From positions 1,860,001 to 1,924,000 of the forward strand of contig NZ_CP046622.1 in the NCBI RefSeq assembly GCF_009755665.1: 64,000 nt of DNA. The letters run 5' to 3'. The notes under the pieces were generated by a model, which was given only the letters and a program-made list of their open reading frames with translations, did not search any database and was not told the origin of the DNA. Position numbers and translations under genes: made by a program. The stretch is from Variovorax paradoxus (GTDB lineage: Bacteria; Pseudomonadota; Gammaproteobacteria; Burkholderiales; Burkholderiaceae_C). Positions 29,343-40,094 of this stretch are shown piece after piece. Numbering within the stretch: position 1 is the stretch's first letter; every line of letters starts with the position of its first letter.

Positions 29343-29351
29343 TGTTCCCCC

Positions 29352-29378
29352 GGCCACCCGCCTTCAAAGCGGGTGGCC
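29352..29378. terminator. Hairpin between convergent aldehyde dehydrogenase and MFS genes
   Basis: GGCCACCCGC and GCGGGTGGCC are perfect ten-base arms around CTTCAAA. The right arm lies in the last codons of the MFS gene. No clear T-run follows on either strand, but position and stem strength suggest a shared terminator. Confidence 0.5.
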
Positions 29379-30632
29379 GCTGCGCGCCATCGAGCGCCGC
29401 AGGCCCAGTGCAAGCAGCACACCCATCGCGCCTGCCAGTGCGACGATGATGGCCGCCGCCGGCCAGCCCATCGAATCCACCGCACCGCCCACGATCACGG
29501 GGCCGATCATCTGGCCGAGATTGCTGCCCAGCATGAGCAGGCCCATCGACATGGGTACCAGCCGCGCGCTCGGTGCCACGATGGGAGAGGTGCCGATCAG
29601 CGTTGCGGGAAGCAGGCCCCCCGCGCCCGAAAAAGCCAGGCACAGCAAGAACGCCGGCAACGCGCCGATCACCGGCAGGAAGATGCCAATGGCCGAGAGC
29701 CCCATCAATGCACTGGCCACCGCTGCCAGCAGCCAGCGGGCCACGCCGCGTTTCAGCAGCACGCCGGCTGCAAGATTGCCCACCACATTGACGCAGCAGG
29801 CCACCGCGCTCAGCGATCCGGCGGCCGCCATGCCCACGCCCATGCGTTCGATCAGCAGCACCGGCAGAAAGCTGAAGAGCGCGAAAAACTGCAGGCTGTA
29901 GACCACGAACGAGGCCGCGATCAGCGCCGGTGCGCCGGCCTTGGCGGTGGCGGCTGCATCGCGCGCCATGCTGTGCCATGACACCGGCGCTGCACTGGCG
30001 GCGCCACGCGGAATGCCAAACAGCAGCAACACCGCGAGCAAAGCCGCCAGAGCGGCATTGCCCAGCCAGAAGCCACGCCAGCCATCGAGCAGCGAACCGC
30101 TGAACAGCGCAATTGCAATGCCGGTCGGCATGAAGCAGCTCCAGATGGCAAAGGCCAGGTCCTTGCCGCCGGGCGAGACCATGCGTTGCAGCACCGACGG
30201 GCCGGCAATGGTGATCAGCACAAAACCCAGGCCCTCGACGATGCGGCCGGCCAGCAGCACTGCCACGCTGTTTGCCAACGCGCCCGCCGTGCTGCCGGCG
30301 GCAATGGCCAGCAGCCCGGCAAGCACCAGGCGCCGGTCGCCGGCGCGCGCGACCCATGCGCCGACCGGCACGGCGCCGGCCACGCCCAGCAGCGAAAACA
30401 TCGCCATCAGCCAGCCGACCATCGAGAGGTCGAGCCCGAAATCGGCGCGCAACTGCGGCACTGCAATGGCGACTTTGCCGACCTGAAGAGAGGCCGCCAC
30501 ACCGGCGGCCACCACCAGCGCCACGCCGCGCCAGTGTGTTGAACCCGACGAGAGGGGGAGGGCGGCGAGCGGTGCGCCGGCCATTTCGAATTGCTTCTGC
30601 ATGCCGCCACTTTGCGGCGAATGCATGATCAA
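29364..30632 (-). CDS. MFS transporter
   Basis: A 422-residue major facilitator with about twelve hydrophobic segments. The first begins at about residue 35 (WRGVALVVAAGVAASLQVG); the loop between the second and third has the RAGDRRLVLAG pattern typical of MFS, and FALFSFLPVLLIERMGVG starts the second half. It resembles cyanate/drug-type exporters, but no substrate can be named. The first Met codons lie in a weakly conserved 30-residue extension, so the start may be further in. It is divergent from a LysR gene 43 bases away, its probable regulator. Confidence 0.88.
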   Translation of the reverse strand: MIMHSPQSGGMQKQFEMAGAPLAALPLSSGSTHWRGVALVVAAGVAASLQVGKVAIAVPQLRADFGLDLSMVGWLMAMFSLLGVAGAVPVGAWVARAGDRRLVLAGLLAIAAGSTAGALANSVAVLLAGRIVEGLGFVLITIAGPSVLQRMVSPGGKDLAFAIWSCFMPTGIAIALFSGSLLDGWRGFWLGNAALAALLAVLLLFGIPRGAASAAPVSWHSMARDAAATAKAGAPALIAASFVVYSLQFFALFSFLPVLLIERMGVGMAAAGSLSAVACCVNVVGNLAAGVLLKRGVARWLLAAVASALMGLSAIGIFLPVIGALPAFLLCLAFSGAGGLLPATLIGTSPIVAPSARLVPMSMGLLMLGSNLGQMIGPVIVGGAVDSMGWPAAAIIVALAGAMGVLLALGLRRSMARSGHPL

Positions 30633-30656
30633 TGAAAGCGAATAATATCGGCCAAG

Positions 30657-30668
30657 TCAATCGATTGA
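30657..30668. promoter_or_regulatory. Palindrome between the MFS and LysR genes
   Basis: TCAATCGATTGA is a perfect 12-base palindrome in the 43-base divergent gap. It is a plausible binding site of the LysR protein, for its own control and that of the MFS gene. Confidence 0.4.
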
Positions 30669-30675
30669 AAAGATC

Positions 30676-31701
30676 ATGCTGGACATCCTCACGCTCAGCC
30701 AGATGCAGATGTTCGTCGCCGTGGCGGACGCGGGGAGTTTTCGCGCCGGCGCCGCGCGGCTGCACCGCGTGCAGTCGGCCGTGAGCCATGCCATTGCCAA
30801 CCTCGAAGAGCAGCTCCAGGTGCGGCTCTTCGACCGCTCGGGCCACAAGCCCGTGCTCACGCCCACGGGCAAGGCGCTGCTTGGCGACGTGAGGGTCATC
30901 CTGTCGAAGGTCGAGGCGCTGCGCTCGCGTGCGCAGGGGCTCGAGCAAGGCATTGAGCTCGGGCTGGCGATTGCGGTCGACACGCTCTTTCCGTCCGATC
31001 TCCTGGCCAGCGCGCTGCGCGGCATGCATGCGGTCTACCCGAGCATTGCCATTCGCGTGGAATACAGCTCGATGGGCGGCACCATCGATGCATTGAGCTC
31101 GGGCCGATGCGATCTGGCCATCGCGGCCTTCGGCCATGCCGACGAAAAGATCAGCCGCGAATTCCTGATGGTGCTGCATACGCTGGCGGTGGCGGCGCCT
31201 TCCCACGCGCTGGCCATCCATGCGCGGCAACGCGGCGCCAAAGGCCTGGATACCGCGGCGGCGGAGCACGTGCAGATCGTGGTGGAAGACCCGAGCGCGC
31301 TCAGCCAAGGCTACGACATCGACGTGCTCTCGCCCTCGACCTGGCGCGTGACCGACATGTACGCCAAGCTCGCGCTGCTGCGCGCCGGCCTCGGGTGGGG
31401 AAAGATGCCCTCCTGGCTCGTAGCGGATGACCTGGCCGCCGGAACGCTGGTTCAATTGCCGGTGAGCCGCATCGGCCCGGAAGGCGCGAGCAGCCAGCAG
31501 TGCCACTTTTGCCACCGTGCCGACAAGACACCGGGCGCAGGCGCCGCGCTGCTGCGCGAGTGCCTCATGGCGGAAGCGAAAGCGGCGGCGCCCGGCGGCG
31601 GCGCCGCATCAGCATTTCCACGAGTTCGAAGATCCCCTCGCTCAGCAGCGCCAGCGCCGCGGCCGGCAACGCCCCGGCCAAGAGCAGCTCGCGGTCGTTG
31701 A
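30676..31701 (+). CDS. LysR-family transcriptional regulator
   Basis: A LysR regulator with the N-terminal helix-turn-helix (MFVAVADAGSFRAGAARLHRVQSAVSHAIANLEEQL) at about residues 10-60 and an effector domain with QGYDIDVLSPSTWRV and AKLALLRAGLGWGKMPSWLV. The frame encodes 341 residues, some 40 more than usual. The last 45 (after about RECLMAEA) are low in complexity, rich in Arg, Pro and Ala, and lie antisense to the end of the convergent ABC gene. The divergent MFS gene is the likely target. Confidence 0.88.
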   Translation: MLDILTLSQMQMFVAVADAGSFRAGAARLHRVQSAVSHAIANLEEQLQVRLFDRSGHKPVLTPTGKALLGDVRVILSKVEALRSRAQGLEQGIELGLAIAVDTLFPSDLLASALRGMHAVYPSIAIRVEYSSMGGTIDALSSGRCDLAIAAFGHADEKISREFLMVLHTLAVAAPSHALAIHARQRGAKGLDTAAAEHVQIVVEDPSALSQGYDIDVLSPSTWRVTDMYAKLALLRAGLGWGKMPSWLVADDLAAGTLVQLPVSRIGPEGASSQQCHFCHRADKTPGAGAALLRECLMAEAKAAAPGGGAASAFPRVRRSPRSAAPAPRPATPRPRAARGR

Positions 31702-33118
31702 GCGCCAGCCCGGTCACGATGCGCTCGCCGAAGCCGCCCGCGCCGATGAATGCTGCAATGGTGGCCGTGCCAATGGCAATGGCCGTGGCCGTTCGAATGC
31801 CCGCCAGCAGCGTGGGCAATGCAAGCGGCAGCAGCACCAGCCGCAGGCTCTGCGGCGGTGTCATGCCAAGGGCGGTGCCCGCCAGGCGCAGGCCGTTCGG
31901 CACTTCGGCAAGGCCGGTTACCGTGTTGCGCATGATCGGCAGCAGCGAATAGAGCGTGAGCGCAATCAACGCCGGCAACGCACCGATGGCGCCGAGCAGC
32001 GAGATGAGCACCGCAAGCAGTGCCAGCGACGGCACGGTCTGCAAAATGCTCGCAATACCCAGCACCGCCGCGCGCAGCCGCACATGTGAAAACACCAGGA
32101 TCGCGAGCGGCACGCCGATCAGGATCGCCACGCCCACAGACACCGCCACCAGCACCAGGTGCTGCCGCGTGAGCTGCCAGAGGTCGGGCCCGAACAGCTT
32201 GGCGGTGAAACCGCGCTTGGTTTCCCTTGGCTGGGCCTTGCCGCTGGTGCCAGTACCGGCCAGGAAGTCGCGCGCAATCGCATCGAAGGGCACGCTCTGC
32301 AGCTCGGCGCGCGCGTTCATCGCAATCATCGCGCGTTCGTCGATGCGGCCTTCGAGCGCTTGCAGCGCGGCCCAGGCCTTGGGCAGCCGCGTGGGCAGGT
32401 CGAGCCGGTACAGCAGCACGGCGTCGTAGCGCGGAAAGTATTTCCTGTCGTCTTCGAGCACGCGCAGGCCCAGGTGGTCGATCTTGGCATCGGTGGTGTA
32501 GATGTCGATCGCATCGATCTGCTTCGCGGCCACGGCTTCATAAGCCAGGCCGTGGTCGAGGCCGGTCGGTGTCTGAGTGAAGCCGTAGCGCGCGGCAAGG
32601 CCCTTCCAGCCGTCGGCGCGGCCGATGAACTCGTTCGACAGGCCGAGCTTGAGTTCGGGGTGGCGCGCCAGGTCGCTCAGCGTGCGCAGGCCCAACCGTT
32701 CGGCATCGGCTGCGCGCACCGCCAGCGCATAGCCGTCGTTGAAGCCCAGCGGAACCGCCACGCCCAGGCCCAGCGGCGCCAGCGCGGCATTCATGGCTTC
32801 GCGCGTGTCGGCCGGCGAGCCCTTCAGGATTTCGAGCGCAATGGTGCCGGTGTATTCGGCATACACGTCGATGGCGCCCGAACGCAGCGCTTCATAGACG
32901 ATGGCGGTGTTGCCAAGGCCCTGGCGCACCACGGGCGGCGATGCGGTGTGGGGCGCCGCCGTCTGCGCCAGCAGTTCGGCCAGGATGTACGACTCCGTGA
33001 AGCGCTTGGAGCCGACGCGCAGCGTGCCGTCGGCCGGCTGCGCCGATGCGGTGGCGCCGAGCCAGGCCAGGGTGAACAACAGGCAGGCGGTGCGCAGGAT
33101 GCGGTGGGGCAGGTGCAT
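31565..33118 (-). CDS. Osmoprotectant-type ABC transporter, fused binding protein and permease
   Basis: A 517-residue fusion. Residues 1-27 are a signal peptide (cut near ATASA); about 30-290 form a QAT-type (glycine betaine/choline/carnitine) binding domain with VGSKRFTESYILAELLAQ and YAEYTGTIALEIL; about 315-500 form a permease with six hydrophobic segments and the EAA-like loop GLRLAGTALGMTPPQSLRLVLLPLALPTLLAGIRT. Known fusions of this family usually have permease first and binding domain last; here the order is reversed. No partner ATPase is nearby. The ATG at 33118 starts the signal peptide; upstream codons lack homology. Confidence 0.87.
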   Translation of the reverse strand: MHLPHRILRTACLLFTLAWLGATASAQPADGTLRVGSKRFTESYILAELLAQTAAPHTASPPVVRQGLGNTAIVYEALRSGAIDVYAEYTGTIALEILKGSPADTREAMNAALAPLGLGVAVPLGFNDGYALAVRAADAERLGLRTLSDLARHPELKLGLSNEFIGRADGWKGLAARYGFTQTPTGLDHGLAYEAVAAKQIDAIDIYTTDAKIDHLGLRVLEDDRKYFPRYDAVLLYRLDLPTRLPKAWAALQALEGRIDERAMIAMNARAELQSVPFDAIARDFLAGTGTSGKAQPRETKRGFTAKLFGPDLWQLTRQHLVLVAVSVGVAILIGVPLAILVFSHVRLRAAVLGIASILQTVPSLALLAVLISLLGAIGALPALIALTLYSLLPIMRNTVTGLAEVPNGLRLAGTALGMTPPQSLRLVLLPLALPTLLAGIRTATAIAIGTATIAAFIGAGGFGERIVTGLALNDRELLLAGALPAAALALLSEGIFELVEMLMRRRRRAPPLSLPP

Positions 33119-33232
33119 CGGGGGCCAGTGTATAGAGATCGAAGGCGGCCAGGGTGCACCCGCCAATCTCCTACAAACCTTGGTGCGGGCTACCGATGCT
33201 TTGTAGAAGCGGACTCATCCATAGTGATTGCC

Positions 33233-34285
33233 ATGAACAAGAAAACCCATCTCCTGCCCGGCCCTGACCTTCACGGCCTGCGCGAACTCCCGGGGCTGCG
33301 GGTGGAGGGCTACAGCCTGCAGCTGCGCGACAAAGACGGCTTTGTAGGCGACCAGGCCAGCCAGACCGCGTTCCGGGAGCTGCTCGAGCGCTGGCGCAAG
33401 CGCCGCCGCAAGACCGGCACCGACCCGCTGGGCAAGGAGCACTCGCGAGACCTCAGCAAGAAGCAGCTCGACCGCGTGCTGCAAAAGACCTCGGCCGCCG
33501 GCGACCTGATGCACGGCGCCATCGAGGAATTTGCCGAGGAACTGGCCTTCGTGATCCAGCGCTTCACGCGGCAGCCTTCATGGAAAAAGGTGGAGCGCAT
33601 CGTGGTGGGCGGCGGCTTCATCGAAAGCGACGTGGGCGAGCGCGCCATTCTGCAGACGGCAGCCATTCTCGAGGACATGGGCGTGCACGTTCAGCTCGGC
33701 CGGCTGTCGCACGATGTGGACGACGGCGGCCTGATCGGCTGGGTGCACCTGACCCCGCACGCCATGCTGAAGAAGCACGACGCCATCCTGGCCGTGGACA
33801 TCGGCGGCACCAACGTGCGCTGCGGCATCGTGAAGACGCGCCGCAGCAAGGCCTCGGACCTGTCGCAGGCCAAGGTGGTGCGCAGGGAGAAATGGCGCCA
33901 TGCGGACGACGGCCCGAACCGCACCGACATGGTCGAGCGCATCGCGCTCATGCTCGAGGACATGGTTCGCTATTGCGAGCGCAAGGACATCCGCCTCGCG
34001 CCCTTCATCGGCATTGCGTGCCCGGGCCTGATCCGCAAGGACGGCTCGATCGAGCGCGGAACGCAGAACCTGCCGGGCGACTGGCAGAGCCGCGCGTTTC
34101 ACCTGCCGAGCGCGCTGTGGCGGCGCATGCCGATGATCGGCTCCGGCCCGACGCTCATCCTGATGCACAACGATGCGGTGGTGCAGGGGCTGAGCGAATT
34201 GCCGTTCATGCGCGACGTTTCCCATTGGGGCGTGCTGACCATCGGCACCGGCCTCGGCAACGCGAGCTTTACCAATACCTTCTAG
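33233..34285 (+). CDS. ROK-family sugar kinase-like protein with apparently permuted motif order
   Basis: A 350-residue cytosolic protein with ROK/actin-fold kinase motifs in an unexpected order. First comes the region that normally ends ROK proteins: AGDLMHGAIEEFAEELAFV and the adenosine motif VERIVVGGGF (120-129). Then the phosphate-1 motif AVDIGGTNVRCGIV (187-200), CPGLIRKDGSIERGTQNLPGD (263-283, split by me for reference), the catalytic Asp314 in HNDAVVQG, and phosphate-2 TIGTGLGNASF (337-347). The usual ROK zinc site (Cys-rich) is not seen. It may phosphorylate a hexose, but the substrate is unknown. It stands alone; its stop overlaps that of the convergent outer-membrane gene by four bases. 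Confidence 0.75.
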   Translation: MNKKTHLLPGPDLHGLRELPGLRVEGYSLQLRDKDGFVGDQASQTAFRELLERWRKRRRKTGTDPLGKEHSRDLSKKQLDRVLQKTSAAGDLMHGAIEEFAEELAFVIQRFTRQPSWKKVERIVVGGGFIESDVGERAILQTAAILEDMGVHVQLGRLSHDVDDGGLIGWVHLTPHAMLKKHDAILAVDIGGTNVRCGIVKTRRSKASDLSQAKVVRREKWRHADDGPNRTDMVERIALMLEDMVRYCERKDIRLAPFIGIACPGLIRKDGSIERGTQNLPGDWQSRAFHLPSALWRRMPMIGSGPTLILMHNDAVVQGLSELPFMRDVSHWGVLTIGTGLGNASFTNTF

Positions 34286-35838
34286 CCCGGTGCGCCGGAT
34301 GCGCCCGGAGCCGGCGGAACCTTGCCGCCGAGCGCCTTGTAGACGGCCACCAGCCCCACGGCCAGCCGGCTCGTACTTTGCGCCTGGTCGCGCCGTGCCT
34401 GCAGCAGCGTGCGGCGGGCGTCGAGCTCGACACCGAAATCCGTGAGCCCGTTGGCATAGCGTGCATGCGCCAGTGTGAGCGCGTCGCGGCTGTGGCGTTC
34501 GCGCTCGGCCAGCTCGGCATGGCGCAGGCGTTCGGCGGCATAGGCGCTCAGCGCGGAATCGATCTCGTGCCATGCCTTGAGCACGGTCTGCTGAAAGGCC
34601 ACGGCGGCTTCCTGCTGCTGCAATTCACGCAGGGTTACCGTGCTCCGGCGCCGGCCGTTGTCGAAGATGGGCAGGCTGATGGAAGGGCCGACATGCCACT
34701 GCCGGCTGCCCCATTCGCCAAAACGTTCGCTGCCCACCGATTCGAAGCCGAAGCCGGCCCCCAGCGTCACGCGCGGATAGAGGTCGGCCACGGCCACGCC
34801 GATGCGCGCGGTGGCGGCATGCAGCTGCGCCTCCGCCGCGGCAATGTCGGGCCGGCGGCGTGCCAGGTCGGAGGGCAGGCCGAGGGCCAGTTCGGGCAAT
34901 GGCGGCGCCTGCAGCGCCTCGGGTGTGTCGCTTGCGCGGCCTGCCTCCGGCGCGGCGAGTTCGGCGTTCAGCCTGCCGGGCATGGCGCCGGTCAGCAGCG
35001 TGATCTGGTTCAAGGCCTGTGCCTCCTGCTGCAGCAGCGCCGGAATGCGCGCCTTCAGTTCGGCCAGCTGCGTGCGCTGCCGCGTCGGGTCCAGGTCGGT
35101 GACCAGCCCGCCGTTGGCGCGCGCCTGAACCAGTTCGAGCGATTCGGCCGCGGCTGCAATGTCGGCGCGTGCCAGGCGCAATTCGCGCTGCGCACCGCGC
35201 AGTTCGAAGTAGTTGCGCGCCACCTCGGCCTGCACGCTGAGCTGCACCTGGCGCAGCAGCGCCGCCGATGCGCCCGTGTCCGCATCGGCGGCTTCGATGC
35301 TGCGCCGCACGCGGCCCCACAGGTCGATTTCCCACGATGCGTCGAAGCCAGCCTGGTACAGGTTGTAGGGCTCGCTCAGCGTGCGGATCAACTGGTCGCG
35401 GTTGGACACCGACGAACCGAGTGCGTCGATCATCCGCGTGGCGGCGCCGGTTTCGCTTTGCCGCTGGCGGCTGACGCCGCCGCTGGCATTGAGTTGCGGG
35501 CCCTGCTGCGCGGCCGTCGCTGTGCGCTGGACGCGGCTCTGCGCAAAGCGCAAGGCGGCGGTCTGCAGGTCGTGGTTGGCCGCGAGCGCAAGCGCCTGCA
35601 GGCGTTCGAGCAGCGAATCGTTGAAGGCTTTCCAGTCGCCGGACGCTACGGCCGAAGGCACCGCAGTCCGCTCGGCTCCCAGGAGCCCTGGCGAGCCGCC
35701 GTGCCATGCGGACCAATCGGCCGGCGCCTGCACCTGTGCGGGCCGGTGGTCGGGCCCCATGGCACACCCCGCAAGGAGAAGCGCGAGCGCGGAACAGGAG
35801 AAGGAGAAGGAGAAGAGGAAGGTTCGTGATGCGGACAT
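34282..35838 (-). CDS. Outer-membrane efflux lipoprotein (TolC/NodT type)
   Basis: A 518-residue outer-membrane channel component with a lipoprotein signal (LALLLAGCAMGPD, lipid Cys25) and two OEP repeats rich in long helices. NodT-type features include ADWSAWHGG, WEIDLWGRVRRSIEAADADT and RRPDIAAAEAQLHAATARIG. It is the last gene of the exporter operon hlyD - ABC ATPase - two permeases - outer-membrane channel, completing a tripartite pump to the cell exterior. A purine-rich tract in the gene encodes the repeated Phe-Ser of the signal peptide. Confidence 0.94.
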   Translation of the reverse strand: MSASRTFLFSFSFSCSALALLLAGCAMGPDHRPAQVQAPADWSAWHGGSPGLLGAERTAVPSAVASGDWKAFNDSLLERLQALALAANHDLQTAALRFAQSRVQRTATAAQQGPQLNASGGVSRQRQSETGAATRMIDALGSSVSNRDQLIRTLSEPYNLYQAGFDASWEIDLWGRVRRSIEAADADTGASAALLRQVQLSVQAEVARNYFELRGAQRELRLARADIAAAAESLELVQARANGGLVTDLDPTRQRTQLAELKARIPALLQQEAQALNQITLLTGAMPGRLNAELAAPEAGRASDTPEALQAPPLPELALGLPSDLARRRPDIAAAEAQLHAATARIGVAVADLYPRVTLGAGFGFESVGSERFGEWGSRQWHVGPSISLPIFDNGRRRSTVTLRELQQQEAAVAFQQTVLKAWHEIDSALSAYAAERLRHAELAERERHSRDALTLAHARYANGLTDFGVELDARRTLLQARRDQAQSTSRLAVGLVAVYKALGGKVPPAPGASGAPG

Positions 35839-35853
35839 GCAAGGCTCCCGGGT

Positions 35854-36972
35854 TCAGGCCAGGCGATGGCGAAACAGCCAGGCTGCCAGCGGCAGCGTGA
35901 CAAGGGCGATGATCGAAAGCGGAATCAGGTTGTGCCACACCGTGGCCAGGCCCACGCCCTCCAGGTACACGCGCTGCACCAGGTCGATTGCAAAGCGCAG
36001 CGGGTTGGCCATGGTGATCACCTGCAGCACCTGCGGCATGTTGCGCACCGGCGTGGTCAGGCCCGACAGCAGCATCATCGGCATCAGCAGCACGAAGGTG
36101 TAGAGCATGGCCTGCTGCATGTTGGCCGACACCGCCGAGATCGACAGGCCGATGCCCACGCTCGCCACGGTGAAGAAGATCAGCCCGGTGTAGAGCGTGG
36201 CCAGCGAGCCCGCCATTGGAACGCCGAACCAGAAGAGCGCCACCAGAAGAATGAGTGTGGACTGCGCAAGACCCACCAGCACTGGCGGCAGCGCCTTGCC
36301 GATCATGATTTCGAGCGGCGACATCGGCGTGACCAGCAACTGGTCGAAGGTGCCTTGCTCGCGCTCGCGTGCCACTGAGAGTGCGGTGAGCAGCAGCGTC
36401 TGCAGCATGCTGAGCGCGGCGATCAGGCCGGGCAGCAGGTTCCACCGCGTCTCGAGGTTCGGGTTGAACCATGCGCGCGATTCGATGGTGAGCGGGGCCC
36501 CTTGTGCGCCGGCGCGCGTGCGCAGCTGCGCGTTGTAGCGCTCGACCACCGATCCCACGTAGCCGGCCGCCGAGCCCGCGGTGTTCGAGTTGCGCGCATC
36601 CAGGATCAGCTGGATGGCCGCGGGCTGGCCGGCGCTCAGGCGCTGCTGGAAGTCGGGTGCGATCTGGATCACCATCAGCGCCTTCTCGGTGTCGATCACC
36701 TCGCGGATATCGGCCTGCGTGCGCAGCGTGGCCACGCGATGAAAGACGCCGGTGCTGTCCAGGTGCGCAACCAGCTCCGTCGACGCGCCCGTGCGGCTCT
36801 GGTCGAGCAGCGCATAGGGCAGGTTCGAAAGGTCGTACGTGGCGCCGTACCCGAAGATGAGGCTTTGCATGATGGCCGGAACGAACAGGATCACGCGGCT
36901 TGCCGGGTCCTTGAGGATGGCGAGCAGCTCCTTGCGGCAGAGGTTGGCAATGCGCAGCAGAAAATCGGTCAT
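35854..36972 (-). CDS. ABC-2 type permease (YbhR-like)
   Basis: A 372-residue ABC-2 permease: a first membrane helix at about 22-42, a large extracytoplasmic domain (about 45-165), then five helices from about 175 (LLPGLIAALSMLQTLLLTALSVA). The conserved EREQGTFDQLLVTPMSPLEIMIGKALP loop and LMPMMLLSGLTTPVRNMP are typical of the YhhJ/YbhR family. With the second permease at 36988 it builds the inner-membrane channel of the exporter. Confidence 0.94.
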   Translation of the reverse strand: MTDFLLRIANLCRKELLAILKDPASRVILFVPAIMQSLIFGYGATYDLSNLPYALLDQSRTGASTELVAHLDSTGVFHRVATLRTQADIREVIDTEKALMVIQIAPDFQQRLSAGQPAAIQLILDARNSNTAGSAAGYVGSVVERYNAQLRTRAGAQGAPLTIESRAWFNPNLETRWNLLPGLIAALSMLQTLLLTALSVAREREQGTFDQLLVTPMSPLEIMIGKALPPVLVGLAQSTLILLVALFWFGVPMAGSLATLYTGLIFFTVASVGIGLSISAVSANMQQAMLYTFVLLMPMMLLSGLTTPVRNMPQVLQVITMANPLRFAIDLVQRVYLEGVGLATVWHNLIPLSIIALVTLPLAAWLFRHRLA

Positions 36973-36987
36973 GGAACGGTCCGTCCT

Positions 36988-38120
36988 TCAGTCGAGGCTC
37001 TTGCGCGTGACGGCGCGGGCAAGCAACAGCAGCCCGACCGCATAGGCGGCAAGGATTGCGCAGTTGCGCCAGATCAGCGGCCAGACATCGCCCGCCAGGA
37101 ACAGCGTCTTGATCAGGTCCATGAAGTAGGTGGCCGGCAGCACATGGCCGATGGCGCGCACCACGGCGGGCACATTGCGCAGGTCGAACAAAAAGCCCGA
37201 CAGCATCATCGAAGGCATGAAAGTCGCGATCAGCGCGATCTGGCTCGCAAGAAACTGGTTGCGCGTGACGGACGAGATCACGAGGCCCAGGCTCACCGCC
37301 ACGATCAGGTAGAGCATCGAACTGAGCACCACCGCGAACAGCGAGCCGACCATGGGCACCGCGAACAGGAAGCGCGCAGCCAGCAGGCACAGCACCAACC
37401 CCAGCATGCCGACCGCAAAGTACGGAATGATTTTTGCCACCAGTATTTCCACCGGCCGCACCGGCGTGACGAACAGCGCCTCGAGCGTGCCGCGCTCCCA
37501 TTCGCGGGCCATGACCAGCGCGGTAAGAAATGCGCCGACCAGCGTCATGATGAGCACGATGAGGCCGGGCACCAGGTACCAGGTGCTGGTGTTCGCGGTG
37601 TTGAACCACATGCGCTGCTCCACGGTCACTCGGCCCGCGGAGGCTGTTGCTGCGCCGGCGGTGCCGCCGCCGCGGTCGGCCTGGCGCACGGCCGATTGGC
37701 CCAGGGCGCCGCTTACGTAGGCCAGGATGATGGTCGCGCGGCCCGCGTCCGCGCCATGCACGATGAGCTGCACGCGCGCGTTGCCCGCGGCCTGCGAGCG
37801 CGAAAAGTCGGCTGGCACGCGCACGATGCCGTCGATCTTGCGGTCGCGCATGAGCGCCTCGGCGTCGTGCATGGAGCCGAGAAGCACGGGTGCGATGGTG
37901 GGCGAAAGCTGAAGGCCTGCAATGGTTTCATGCGCCGTGGGCGAAGCGTCTTCGAGCACCACGCCCACCGGTGCGTTCTTCACGTCGAGCGACATGCCGT
38001 ACCCGAAGATCAGGATCAGCACCATCGGCAGCAGGATGCCGATGGCCAGGTTGCTGCGGTCGCGCAGCAGCTGGCGAAACTCCTTGCGCGTGAGCGAGAC
38101 CAGCCGGGTCCAGAAGCCAC

Positions 38121-38124
<4 letters not shown>
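36988..38124 (-). CDS. ABC-2 type permease (YbhS-like)
   Basis: The second, 378-residue ABC-2 permease of the exporter, with the same plan as its neighbour: one N-terminal helix, a large external domain, five further helices. Key blocks are MAREWERGTLEALFVTPVRPVEILVAK (cytosolic coupling loop) and FMPSMMLSGFLFDLRNVPAVV. The ATG at 38124 overlaps the ATPase stop codon by four bases; the frame runs far upstream without homology. It lies 15 bases upstream of the other permease. Confidence 0.94.
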
Positions 38125-39932
<1,808 letters not shown>

Positions 39933-39958
39933 TCAACGTCCCTCCGGGTATGCGGTCT

Positions 39959-40064
39959 TGCTCCTTCCCCTTCCGGGGGAAGGTTGGGATGGGGGCAGGG
40001 CAGAGCGTCCGATAGACACGCCGCTTGCCCCCACCCCAGCCCTCCCCCGAAAGGGGAGGGAGCA
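39959..40064. repeat. GC-rich inverted repeat between hlyD and the ABC ATPase gene
   Basis: Arms of about 40 bases (39959-39998 and 40024-40064) form an imperfect inverted repeat; each arm itself carries a small hairpin (CCCCTTCC-GGGGGAAGG and CTCCCCCGAAAGGGGAG). It occupies most of the 162-base gap in an otherwise tight operon. It resembles the REP/BIME elements of Comamonadaceae; genome-wide repetition is inferred. Confidence 0.6.
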
Positions 40065-40094
40065 ATGCGCGATGACGAGCGATGAGGTTCGTCA

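Noticed and set aside
34625..37609. A 994-codon open frame on the minus strand through the outer-membrane and permease genes
   Set aside because: It is an alternative frame of the exporter genes, rich in Arg, Pro and Gly, with no recognisable domain.
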